The notes beneath the pieces were generated by a model. The model was given only the letters and a program-made list of their open reading frames with translations, was not told where the DNA came from and made no database searches. A stretch of 64,000 nucleotides of DNA, from contig NC_067296.1 of NCBI RefSeq assembly GCF_020740795.1, positions 4,069,001 to 4,133,000 on the forward strand. The letters run 5' to 3'. The translations under genes and the position numbers were made by a program. Every line of letters begins with the position of its first letter. Position 1 is the stretch's first letter. This DNA is from Apus apus. Lineage: Eukaryota > Chordata > Aves > Apodiformes > Apodidae. Of this stretch, positions 1 to 17,430 are shown piece by piece.

Positions 1-189
1 CCCTTCCCCTGGGGCTGCGGAGGGGGAGGATGAGGAGCCGCGGCCTCTTCCCTCAGCAGCGGCCAAGGACCCGCACAGCCCGGCCAGGCCGCGGCCCCTC
101 GGTCCCCGCTGGGAAAGAGGCTTCCCTCCCACGCCGCAACTCCCCACCAAGCCGCCGAGTTACTCAGAAACACCCCCCCAACCCCTCAC

Positions 190-308
190 CTCTGGATCTT
201 CCAATTCCCATGAAGCCTTTTCCGCAAGGATTTGTAGCTGCCGGCGGGGGTGAACGCCTCGCCCTTGGAGGCGTTGAAGACGACAGCGCTGCGCGGGCCC
301 GTCTCCAT
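190..308 (-). CDS. IFT52: IFT52 first coding exon (partial gene, continues beyond the left edge)
   Basis: This exon encodes the N-terminus of IFT52, a core subunit of the intraflagellar transport B complex that carries cargo along the ciliary axoneme. Reading from the ATG at 308-306, it gives 39 full codons plus two bases and stops at a GT donor (intron side at 189-188). The peptide starts METGPRSAVVFNASKGEAFT and ends GNWKIQ. It matches the remembered vertebrate IFT52 start position by position: an FNA motif at residues 11-13, YKS at 25-27 and NWKIQ at the end. The base after the ATG is G, but position -3 is C, so the start context is only fair. The remaining exons would lie to the left of base 1. 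SGK2 is immediately upstream in the same direction, the same order I recall in mammals. Identification is firm; the 5' UTR structure is not resolved. Confidence 0.92.
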
Positions 309-720
309 GGGGCTCCCCGGGGCGGCGGACACAGGCCAGCTCTGGGGGTGGTGAAACCAGCCCCCCCACACCCCGCAAACCCCCCCTGCTCCCCGCACGG
401 ACCGCGGCCCTGCCCGGCCCGGCCTTCCCGCAGCGCCCGCCCCGCACCCCGCACCCCCACCCCCCCGGCGCATGCGCGGGGCCCGAGCCCCGCAGGCCCC
501 GCACCGGTCCCCGCGGAGAGGGCGGGTCGGAACCGGGGCTGCCCTGCCCGGTCGGTCCCTCGTTCCGCCCGGGACCCGCGGCTGCTGGAGCCCTGAGGCC
601 GGGCAGGGCCGGAGGTGGCGGCCTAGAGCAGCTGTCAGGCCCCGTCCCCTCAGGCAGCTGCCGGCCCCTGGAACAGGGTTCTGGGCCCAAGAACCGGAAA
701 AAATCCCAATTATTGATGTA
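290..720 (-). promoter_or_regulatory. IFT52: CpG-rich promoter region of IFT52
   Basis: The sequence around and upstream of the IFT52 start codon is very GC-rich, with many CpG dinucleotides between about 400 and 620, and falls to ordinary composition by about 700. This is the usual CpG-island promoter of a housekeeping-type ciliary gene. I saw no TATA box. I also saw no clear RFX X-box here, although ciliary genes often carry one; this was an eye scan only. Confidence 0.6.
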
Positions 721-734
721 TTAGCCTAAAGCAG

Positions 735-783
735 GCACTAGTTAATTCCCAAAAATCGCACTAGTTAATTCCCAAAATCGCAC
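735..783. repeat. Short tandem duplication, 22-23 bp unit
   Basis: Two near-identical adjacent copies occupy 735-757 and 758-779, followed by the first bases of a third. Each begins GCACTAGTTAATTCCC, and the copies differ only in the length of an A run. The repeat lies in the short gap between the end of SGK2 and the IFT52 promoter. Confidence 0.85.
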
Positions 784-1294
784 TGACTTTGTGCGTACAG
801 CCACCCTCAGCAAGGCACGGCCTCCGTCACACCCAGCAGCACATCAGTGTATGCACTTTAATAAAAACCACATCATCTTTCTGATTATTTCAGCATGTAC
901 AAGGTAAAGTACGATAAAAAAAAACAAACAACTGTTCCAGCACAAGCTTCCCAACAGCGTGAGCATCACACAGCTTTTAGAAACCCCCCCCACATTGATC
1001 CCCATGGTGCAGTTAGAAGCCCTTGGCCCCTTTTTGCCTCCTCACAGCCACAGAACAGCAAAATAACACAGAAAAAGCAGGCAGTGACATTCAATGAGGA
1101 CACCAGCATTTAAATTAAGGCAGAATAAATAACTTCTACAGCAGGGAAGGGGTGTTTCCAGGCAGGGGCTGGACCCCGCAGGGTGCTGCTACTCTCCCTC
1201 CCCTCGCTGCCCCATCCCGCTCCTCAAAGTAGTGTTGTGTGCCTCAGCCAAGTCAAGCACATGCTGTGAAAACATCCCCCACCTCAAGCCAGGT
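784..1294. other. Intergenic gap between SGK2 and IFT52
   Basis: This is the spacer between the predicted SGK2 polyadenylation site (about 1295) and the IFT52 promoter. The sequence is ordinary, with two plus-strand AATAAA strings at about 868 and 1124 and no plausible gene to use them. I see no coding exon here. The whole gap between the two same-direction genes is only about 0.6 kb. Confidence 0.5.
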
Positions 1295-2049
1295 TGGGCC
1301 ATAAGGTTATTTTTATTTTGCCAAGCAGCTCAGCCTCTTCCCCCTCCCATTTTCATCCAGAGTTGCCTCCCACAGGTGCTGGCTTCTCTGTAACAGCCTC
1401 CTTGTTGCTTCAGCAGCATCCCAATCCTGGACCAGAGAGGTGATCCACTCCTCTTGGGGAGGCACTAGCTGGAAGGAAAGGCCAGGGTGTAGTTCAGGAT
1501 TTAGACCTGCTTTTGGAGCAATAACTGATGAACAGTTCCCAGGCCCAACTCAGTCCACCATGAGTGGCTTAAATGGCACAGTCAACTTGAAGAAAACAAG
1601 CCACTCTTCATGGTAGTGTGAAGAGTTTCCTTCTCTGTTGGAGATATGGGCAAAGCAGTTGGACAGAGCTGGACAGACTTAGCTCCACCAAAAAAATGAA
1701 TAAATCAAGTGGCCAGTTAGAGAGATGTGTCTGTTAATGTGAAGGTTGGTGTGTACCTCAACCATAAATTCACCACAGAGTGAATACAATTCTCCCAAGT
1801 AGCACTAAACACTCAGGGGGGAAATAAAAATATGTTCTACTTTCCCTGCCAGGACAAGTCATTTAGAAGGAAATCCACCAAACAGCAAATGTTAAGAGCC
1901 CTGTTCAATTCCAGCCAGTTAGTGTATTAGTCCCAATTTCCTTAAACCATGAACAAACAGTACCAAACTTCTATACAAAAAAAAAGGAAAGAACAAACAT
2001 AAAAAACACATTCAGTTAAAAACCCGGCTTCTCAAAGCCTTTATAAAAC
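1295..2049 (-). other. SGK2: SGK2 3' UTR with polyadenylation signal
   Basis: This is untranslated sequence downstream of the SGK2 stop codon. The first AATAAA on the minus strand after the stop is at 1317-1312, followed by a G/T-rich stretch (about 1290-1260) that fits a downstream element. Cleavage is therefore predicted near 1295, giving a 3' UTR of about 755 bases. The 3' end is inferred from the signal only. Confidence 0.55.
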
Positions 2050-9574
<7,525 letters not shown>

Positions 9575-10796
9575 TAAGAAAGCAACTCGTTCAGCACTTT
9601 GGAAAAGAAGAACCCATCATCAAAAACAAAATCCAAGAGAAATAGCCTGACACCATTAACCTGCCAGGGACCAGTGCAGAGCCCAGTATGTGACTCCTCT
9701 GTCACAGGTCTCAGCTGAGCTCCCCAGCTGCCCCCTTGGTAACACTGCTATTCCCAGAGGGTGGGAAGCAGGGGACAGTGGATCCATGCTGACAGGAGAT
9801 GGGGGAAGCTTACTGGGTGCACAAGTGACTCAAGCAGGCACAAGCACTTTAAATGTCACAATTAGCCCTTGATTTGTGATGGCAGCAACTGGTCAGGGTC
9901 TTGCCACCTGAAGACCAGCACAGCCCCAGCAGTGACACAGCATCTGTGCCCAGACAGGACAGCAGCCCTTGTCTGCCATGACCAGACCCCACCACACCAG
10001 GATGCCTCAACACCCAGCCTGGAAACTCAAGGAGTGTCCCTGCAGAGCAACCAGGAGAGTCCAGCTGGGTCCAACCACCACTTGCCATCCAGGCTGGCAG
10101 TAGAGGCTGTTCTTTCAGGCTGGCACAGACCAGAGCAGTTTGGAGTGGTGGGAATTGCAGGGAAGGGGGGCTGGCCATGGCAGCCAGGGCAGGGTCAGTA
10201 AGCAGAGGCATTAAAGCACAGGGGTCTTGCCTACCCAGTGGAGAAATTGTACTTGAACAACACCTGTTGGTCCAGAACCATCCTGCTCAAGCATCCCTGG
10301 GGAGTGATTGATGAACCCCAGGGATTTCTCCCTTTAGTTTTAAGGGTTTCCCCACACTCCTTGCAAAAGCTAGTATTAAAAAGATGACAAACAAGAAAAA
10401 AAAGGAAAAAAGCTCTGTGCCCAGAGAGCTTTGCCCATTCCCCCTCTCCACCAAACTCTTCTACACCGCAGGGAGGCTCTGAAGGCTCCCATTCCCCCCA
10501 AACCCTTCCCAAAAAGGCCGCCCAAAGATCCCACCAGCCTCCCCCAAATCTCACCTGTGGGTGCTCCCCCTTTCCACCCCCACGCATCACCACGGCCATC
10601 CCAGAGCCCCCCTGCTCTGCAGCCAGGCCGACCATGGCAGGAGATGCTGGTGGCAGTGGGTGCTGGCAGCTGTCCCCAGGGACTGCCCACATCTGGCCGG
10701 TGCCAGTCAGCTCCATTCACCACTGAGCCAGGGCAGGGATTATCAGGCTGAGCTTTTAAAGGGCTCCCACTCCCGCTGGGAGGCTTTCGTACTCAC

Positions 10797-10866
10797 TACG
10801 AGCAGAGCCTGGAGCCGGAGGCCTTGATGGTTTGTTCTATCCTCTCCCGGCCGTGCTTGATGAGCT
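10797..10866 (-). CDS. SGK2: Upstream SGK2 exon resembling the end of the SGK3 PX region
   Basis: This 70-bp exon has a strong acceptor (CAACTTCTCCTCGCAG, ending at 10867) and a GTGAGT donor at 10796. It reads (E)LIKHGRERIEQTIKASGSRL then CS, and its last two bases plus the first base of 9596-9539 make a tyrosine codon. The joined peptide is SYAERVAFLMDRS. From memory, SGK3 has FIKQRRAGLNEFIQN, then YNHPDVRAFLQMDS, at the end of its PX domain, and the two align through FIK/LIK and VRAFLQMD/VAFLMD. No ATG lies in this frame before a stop at about 10913, so translation would have to begin in a further upstream exon that I could not locate. Confidence 0.6.
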
Positions 10867-11837
10867 CTGCGAGGAGAAGTTGGAGCAGCGGGGCCGATCA
10901 GCTGGCGGCGCGATCACAAGTGCACAGAGGCACGTTTGTTCTTCACTGACCTTGCTCTTCTCCACAGCAGCCCTCCTCCCCCTCCCACCCACATACCAAA
11001 ATAACCAGGAAATTATAGGAACCAGGACAGCTCCCCTCCCACCCCGGCAAGGAGCCCTCAATAGCTCACAGGACAGGGATGAGAGCCACAGGACAGCCAC
11101 CCCATCCCACAGCAGAGGGGGCTCAGGACAAAGCTCCACCATCCAGCCTCCCTGAGCCACCCCTGGATCCCCAGGAGGGACAAGGAGAGTGCTCACAAGG
11201 ATTCTGCTGTGCTGGGATACGTCATGCACTTGGCACATCCCCTGCCCCTTTCATTCAGGACTCGGCACGTAATGAAGGAGATGAATGAAACCTTTCAGGG
11301 CCCTGCAGGAGGTGAGCCAGCACACACACATCGCAGCAAGGAACTGACTCGCCCAAGGACCTGCAGCCAGGAGCTGGGATTCCCACCACGGAGCATCCCT
11401 GCTGCTCAGCTGTGCAGGCAGTTGCCACCACCCATCATCATCACCTCTCGCTTTGCAGAGGAGCAAAGTTCTGAGCCTGCTCCTCCCGGCACAGGCTGAG
11501 CAAGAGAAAAGCCTGAGAAGTGCAACCTAGTGGAGGAGTCCCTTGTTTTGCTTAGCTGTAGATAAAAGTCTTCCAAGACTAGTTTTTACTAGTCCCAGTT
11601 TTGCTATTGGAGGGAAAGAGAAAGAGTCAAAACACTCACAAAAACATAGTGCCTGTTGTAGACACAAGCAAGTTATCATCCTCTTCTACAGACCAAGAAC
11701 TTGACAGCCAGAGCCCATCTCCCTGGGCAAGGGGTTGGTAGGACAACATCAGACTTCAAAGTAAACACAAGCCCATTTGCAGAGCCCTTCCTACACAGGT
11801 CTTAGAATCTGGCAGGCTGCAGGACCTGCATGCTCCA
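10867..11837. other. Unassigned sequence upstream of the PX-like SGK2 exon
   Basis: This is GC-moderate sequence with no recognisable exon. Open frames on both strands lack splice sites, codon logic or family motifs. Any further SGK2 5' exons would be expected to the right of this point. Confidence 0.4.
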
Positions 11838-12042
11838 GAGAGCCACCAAACCAGGCCTAAAACGTTGGAATCATCTCCTAAGGGAGGAAGTGGTAGTAGA
11901 TTCCCCAACACTAGATACTTTTAAGACTTAGCTTGACAAGATAGAGTGTTGTCTCTTCTAAACTATGTTCCTGCTTAGAAAGGTTAGACAAGATGATACT
12001 TGAGATCCCTCCCAACCTGGCATTCTATAATTCTGTGATCTG
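11838..12042 (+). repeat. CR1-like LINE 3' fragment
   Basis: The stretch ends with the typical CR1 3' signature: the line AGATGATACTTGAGATCCCT, then CCAACCTGGCATTCTATAAT and TCTGTGAT. The preceding text (TGGAATCATCTCCTAAGGGA, TTCCCCAACACTAGATACTT) corresponds to the degenerate end of CR1 ORF2 and its 3' UTR. It is old and diverged, and on the plus strand. Confidence 0.75.
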
Positions 12043-14999
12043 ATGAGGAACCAATAAGCAGGCTGTGGTTTTAGAGTTTCTGAAGAGACAGGAAGGAGAA
12101 AGCAGGAATTTAAAGAAACACAAACAATTCAGTGAGTGACCTGAGAACACCAGGCTGGTCTGAGACCCTGACCTTGTCCAATACTTTGCTCTACAGCAGG
12201 TAGGAGAGCTTGTCCCAACAGGCACCCACCAACAAGGGCAGCATGCAGGCAGCACCAAGATGGATCAACCCCCATCTCCTCCCACTGGGCATAGCCCTTA
12301 TTTCCCTGACAGTCTGACCCTCCCTGGCTCACCAAGGTCTGCTGAAGGTCATCCAATGCCTGCCTCAGGGCTGTGTTTGTCTCACAGACTGCTAGACAGG
12401 CTGGCCAGACAGCATGGTCACAGCAGAGGGACATCAGCCCTGCTGTCTCAGAACAGCCAACACTCACACAAGATTCAGTACCAGGGAGATGAGCACAGAG
12501 GATGACCAGGGCACACAGGCATCTGTGGAAGAAGTCCCAAGCTGCAAGTGGCAGCAGTAGGTGAGGAGTGAGGGCTCCCACATGCCAGAGCCACCCAACC
12601 AAGCCTGTGCTGTTTAACACCTTGCTCCTACTCCAAACATGTGGGCATCTTGGGAAGCACACAGGCAAGCCACAGAAACATATCCACCTGGCTTGGAGGT
12701 CCTTGCTGGCAGCTCAGGAAGCAGGACAAGTTCTTGACATGCTCTGATGGGCATAGACAAGGCTGTTTTAGCAAGGTCCCCACAGCCTTCAAGTAGTCAG
12801 GATCACTGCTGCTGAGCAAAGGCTGCTCAGCTCTTCCAGAGCCACAGCCTGGCAGCCCCTTCATGCTTCCCTCCACAAACCCCATTCTGCTCCAGTGTGT
12901 CTTTACTGGAAATGAAGCTACTCAACAAGTCCTTGCTCATCCAAGGACAGCATTTCCCAACAAAGCTCTTTCATTAAATGTACCTGCTCTGAAGCAAGTG
13001 TCTCTTTCTGCACTGAAGTACCATGCACATGTTTAGGGTAAGTCTATCCCCATCCCATATCAGGCTCAGAGCCACCTTCCCCAGCCCATGCTCACCTTCA
13101 AAGCCAGATCAGTCTCTGCTTTAAATCTCCTGAACAGTCCAACAGGCTTTTCCTTATCACTAACAAACCCTACCCCCCATAAAGCACAAAGATTTCCTGA
13201 GCACACACACACTGAACAACAGCATCAGAAATAGGTCACGAAAATACGCTGGAATCCCTGGTTATCCATGCCCAGCTGCATCCCACCGTGTGCCTGCTGG
13301 GGCAGCAAGGATGCTCCAGGCACGGCCAGGGCCACAGAGAGCATCAGCAAGCAAACCTAAGGCTTCCCTGACACGGTGTGACAGCTGCACACCAGGAACA
13401 CAACCCACTGCACCCCAGCCCTCCCTCCTCAAGCACCGTTTCACCCCAACCCTCAGGCCAGAGCCGTCCCCCAGGCACCCACTCACACAGCACAGAGCTG
13501 CTACTTACAAGTTGGAGCAGTTCCTGCAGCCAAATCTCCCCCCCACCAAACATCCCTCGGTAACATACATTCTCCTCCCAGCACAGCACGAGCAGCTCCC
13601 TCTTCCTCCAACAGTTCCTCCAGCAGTGACCCACATTCCCATGCTAGCCCAGCGTTATTTGCTACAAACACATCCCCAGCACGAGGCGTACCTTGCAACG
13701 AGAGGCAACCTCAGCCACTCGTCGTCTGCAGGGCTGCCTCCCACCCTCTTCCCTGATGTCACTGCAATCATTTCCTACCTAACCTAGATTGCAAACCCCT
13801 CCGAGCAAGTGCCTCGTCCTCTCCCGCTCTGGGAAGGGCTGGCAGCCAGCATAGAGAGGCAAGGAGGCCTGGCAGGCTGTCGCTGGGCCAGCAGGTGAGG
13901 TTTTTTGGAAGCAGCACAGGGTTTGGAGGGGCAGGGGTGAAAGAGGGGTACCCAAGGCAGCCCACAGCTTTCATCCAGCACGGAGGCTGTGCACAGCATA
14001 AGGGGGAAATGCTCCTGTTCCAGCTCAGAGAAGGAGCACAGGGGGAGGGGGCAGGGAGGACTCCAGCAAATGCACAATTTTACAAGCCAAAGAAAAAAAA
14101 AAGAGAACCCAAGCTTCCCCCTGCAACAGATCTAAGAAAGAGCTCCAGGCCAGGGCCTCCTCTTCCATTCCTGTTGAGACACTGCAGCACACAGCAAATC
14201 CAGGAAGAAGCTAGGAGAGACTTTAAAGGAATTCTACACTTGGGAAAGCTTTCATAGCTGCCCTCTTCAGAGCTCCCAGCTTCCAGTTCTCTCCTGAGGA
14301 TCCCTTCCCCTACACCCCAGGAACACTGCAAACCAGAGCAGGAATGCCAGCCAAGCAACCCTGACTCTGAGCAGTCTGGAGCCCACAGACCAAACCCCCC
14401 CCATACTTTAGAGAAAAGCTACACACAGAGCTAAAAAAAAACCAGCAGGTGGCCAAAGCTTGGAACATCTTGTAAGAAAAAAATTAAAATAACCCCATGA
14501 AAACAGAAAACAAAAGCCTCAAAGACACACCTGGGAACACATCTACCAGCAGAGGCTGTGTCCTGAAGCAGGGGAAGCAATTCACAGCTGGTGAACACGA
14601 GGACCCCTCATCCCCTGCACTTCCCATCCTTGCACCAGCCCGCCCTGCCACAGACTGCTCTGGCAGAGCAGAAGCCCGAGGCTTGATCCTAAAACTCAGA
14701 GAGGAATAGCTTTGTTTCCTGCAGCAGTTCATTTAGCCCAGAAACTCCCCCACCTCCTCAGGGTGAACATACCACTGCTGCTGCCTCCCTGCAGCCCTTT
14801 AAAGACAGCAGGAAAAGCTGATCAGCTGCAAAAAATGAGGAGACACCTGCTAGATATAACCAAGGAGTGAGGATTTAGGGGGAGTGATAGTTTTGACTGA
14901 GGAGGGAGGGATGGGGGTGGTGGGTAGGAGCCAATTATATCCCAGCTGGCATCTCAGGTGTTCAGAATTATTTTCTACACATTAGTAAGCTGAAAATTT
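12043..14999. other. Intergenic or distal 5' region with weak exon-like stretches
   Basis: No gene can be assigned. On the minus strand two short stretches look more exon-like than their surroundings: 12395-12340 (CETNTALRQALDDLQQTL, ending at a GTGAGC donor) and about 12815-12692 (DPDYLKAVGTLLKQ and on to CQQGPPSQ). I cannot place them in a known family. The rest is non-coding to my reading. Confidence 0.3.
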
Positions 15000-17400
15000 G
15001 TCCCCTGTCCTGTGGTTTGGAGGAAGGTCAAAACTGTCGTTTGGTTCAGGTCAAACCCAGAAGAAGCTGCTCCTTCCAGTGTCCTCCACTGACCTGGGCA
15101 GACTGCAGCCTGGGGTGGCCAGACCAGTGCTTTGCAGCAGGAGTAAATGCAAACATAAACACACACGGAGGAGAAAACCTGGTGTTGGAGGTGAATTGTG
15201 TGCTCTCCCAGGTGTCCTGGTTTGAGAGCAGAGGGGCTGGTTCCTGCCTGACAATCCCCTTCCCCCAAACTACAACTATGAGGATGAAAACATCTGAAGC
15301 ATCTCATGTACTCATTGCCATGTGTAATGAGAGAGAGGAAGCAGCGTGTTGTTTGGAATATTGTTCCCTCTCATGTCAAAGCCTGAACATCTTGCTCACC
15401 CAACATCCATGCACACAAGCACCTCCTGCTGCCCCCCCTCCCATGAGAACTGGATACCATGCAGCCCTTCCTGGGAAGGGCTCCACAACCCGATGCTGGC
15501 AGGAGACCTCCGTGGGGAAGCTTCCTCCACGCCCTCGCTGTCCCCAAGGGGTTCGTGACACCATACCAGCCAGGATCATTACCCTTTGTCTTCCCCAGGG
15601 CAGTGGAGGAGGGCTCCATCCAGGCCACGGACATAAAGCCAGACGAAACAGTCCCCTCTCCTTAGGGCTGCCTGGTGACCACCACCGTGTCCTCAGGAAG
15701 CAGAGCACACGGATGTTTCTCCAGCTGCAAAGGCGAAGGGCACAGGAGTCAGAGAAGAAACAAGGCCTGGGGTGCAGTGCTGGCTGCCTGACAGCTGGGG
15801 AGGGCTCTGGGACACGGGGCCAGCTCCCTGACCCTTGCCCAGCCAGCACTCACCAGCACTTGGTCTGGTGGGGATCAGGGTGCTGGGGTCACCCCAGGCT
15901 CCGCCAGCACTCCAGTGTCCCTCTCTTTGTGCTCCTCTGGAAAGGGCTTTGGGACTGGCAGAAGGAGGGCACTGGCAGAGAGCTGGGTGGTACTGCCTGG
16001 CTGTTTGACTTCTGTACAGCAGAAGATATTGACCCTACAACTGTTAAATTCAGATTTCTGCTCTCAGGAAAGGATCTTGTTATTTGGTGCTTTTCATGGA
16101 CTGAGACTACTTTTGTCCTCCATGTGCCTGGGGTGACTGCCCTGGGACCAATGGCTCCTGGGCACAGGAGAAGACATTCCCTGGAAGCACAGGGACACGC
16201 AGAGCAGCAGTAAATCCCCAGCATAGCATAGGGGTTCAATCAGATGCCACCAGATGCCTGGGGCAGCTGCAGAGGGCTTTGCCCTGGAGAGCCCCATGAC
16301 TCGTCCTGGAGAGGTGTCCCAGGCAAGCAGTTGTCCCTGTGATGAGGGGCATGAGTGGGACAGGTAGATGTGAGCTGGGCCACATCCAGCAGCAGCTCTT
16401 GCCTCTTCCCTCATGCTGGGGCACATCAGTGCTATGCTGAAGAGACTGCTGGAGGTGGGAACACTTGCAGGACACGTCCTTTGTGTAGGCCTGCAGGCAC
16501 ATATCCTTGCAGGTGCTGCAGGCATGGCCATGCACCCCTTTCACCAGGACTGGACTTGGCCTGTTCCTCTGCCCAGCACCCACGAGCTCCTAAACACAAT
16601 TAAACAAGTTTAGAAAAGCTGGAGAACCGCTGGGTTCAGTGCTGGGTTTTGCCAGTGTTGCTGGTCTTCTCTGCAGGGGTGGTGGTTCCCTGCCCCCCCC
16701 CCGAGCACATCTATGCCAGGAAAATCTCTGGCTGGACCTGAGTCCAGAGGTGATGAGCAGCTCTTGGGTGATTTAACCCCTTCTGTGCATGTCTCCAGGG
16801 CTTGGTCAGACCATGGTGGGAAAGTCAGACAAGGTGGAAACAAGCCCTGGCCACAGAAGAATGATTTTTCAACCACACTGGCACAGCTCAGAGCCTCTGG
16901 ACATTGCCTGTGCTTGGAAACATTTTCCTCTTCCCCCCGAGGGAGGAAAGCTGCCTTCACTTTCCCAAACCCTAGAGAGGGTCCAGGGCTGCATGGCCCC
17001 TCCAGCTGCAGCAGCTGATCCTGGTCCCTCCGTGGTCAATGCCCCTCACCCTGGGGAAGCCACATTTGCAGCTTCTCTGGGGCAAGACACATCCAATGGA
17101 CAACAGGTCCCACCTGTTGCCTCTACACCCAGAGAAGTATATAATATTTTACAGGCTATGCATATCTGCTATTTTATAGGGAAAGCTGTACTATCTTAAT
17201 CTCCCTATCTAGCAATATCTGTAAGTATAATCATAAAAGTATCACTGAAGTGGAACCACACAGTCCTGAGCAATCAGAATTGCAGGGAATGGTCCAGATA
17301 AGATTAAAACAAACATTTCTCTAGAGAGCACAAAGCAAGTTCCCATCGACCTGCAGTGAAAGGTGACTTAAAATGTTTGGCTACTCGGATATCTCTGTTG
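15000..17400. other. Unassigned intergenic sequence with a long stop-free plus-strand frame
   Basis: The plus-strand frame from 15017 to 16213 stays open for 398 codons, but its translation has no recognisable domain and is rich in Cys, Trp, His and Pro, as expected from stop-poor GC-rich non-coding DNA. No flanking splice or promoter logic was found, so it is not called a gene. Confidence 0.4.
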
Positions 17401-17410
17401 AGTAAGGAAT

Positions 17411-17430
17411 AGGATAGGGATAGGGATAAT
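17411..17430. repeat. Short ATAGGG hexamer run
   Basis: About three copies of a GGGATA unit occur in a row (AGGATAGGGATAGGGATAAT). It resembles but is not the vertebrate telomere repeat TTAGGG, and is too short to mean more. Confidence 0.7.

Noticed and set aside
30-596. 188-codon plus-strand open frame over the IFT52 start
   Set aside because: It is a GC-rich antisense shadow of the IFT52 exon and CpG-island promoter.
15205-15260. GTGTCCTGGTTTGAGAGCAG, resembling the start of a songbird ERV LTR
   Set aside because: The similarity fades after about 14 bases and no LTR end or internal region follows.
17411-17430. Interstitial telomere-like repeat
   Set aside because: The unit is GGGATA, not TTAGGG, and there are only three copies.
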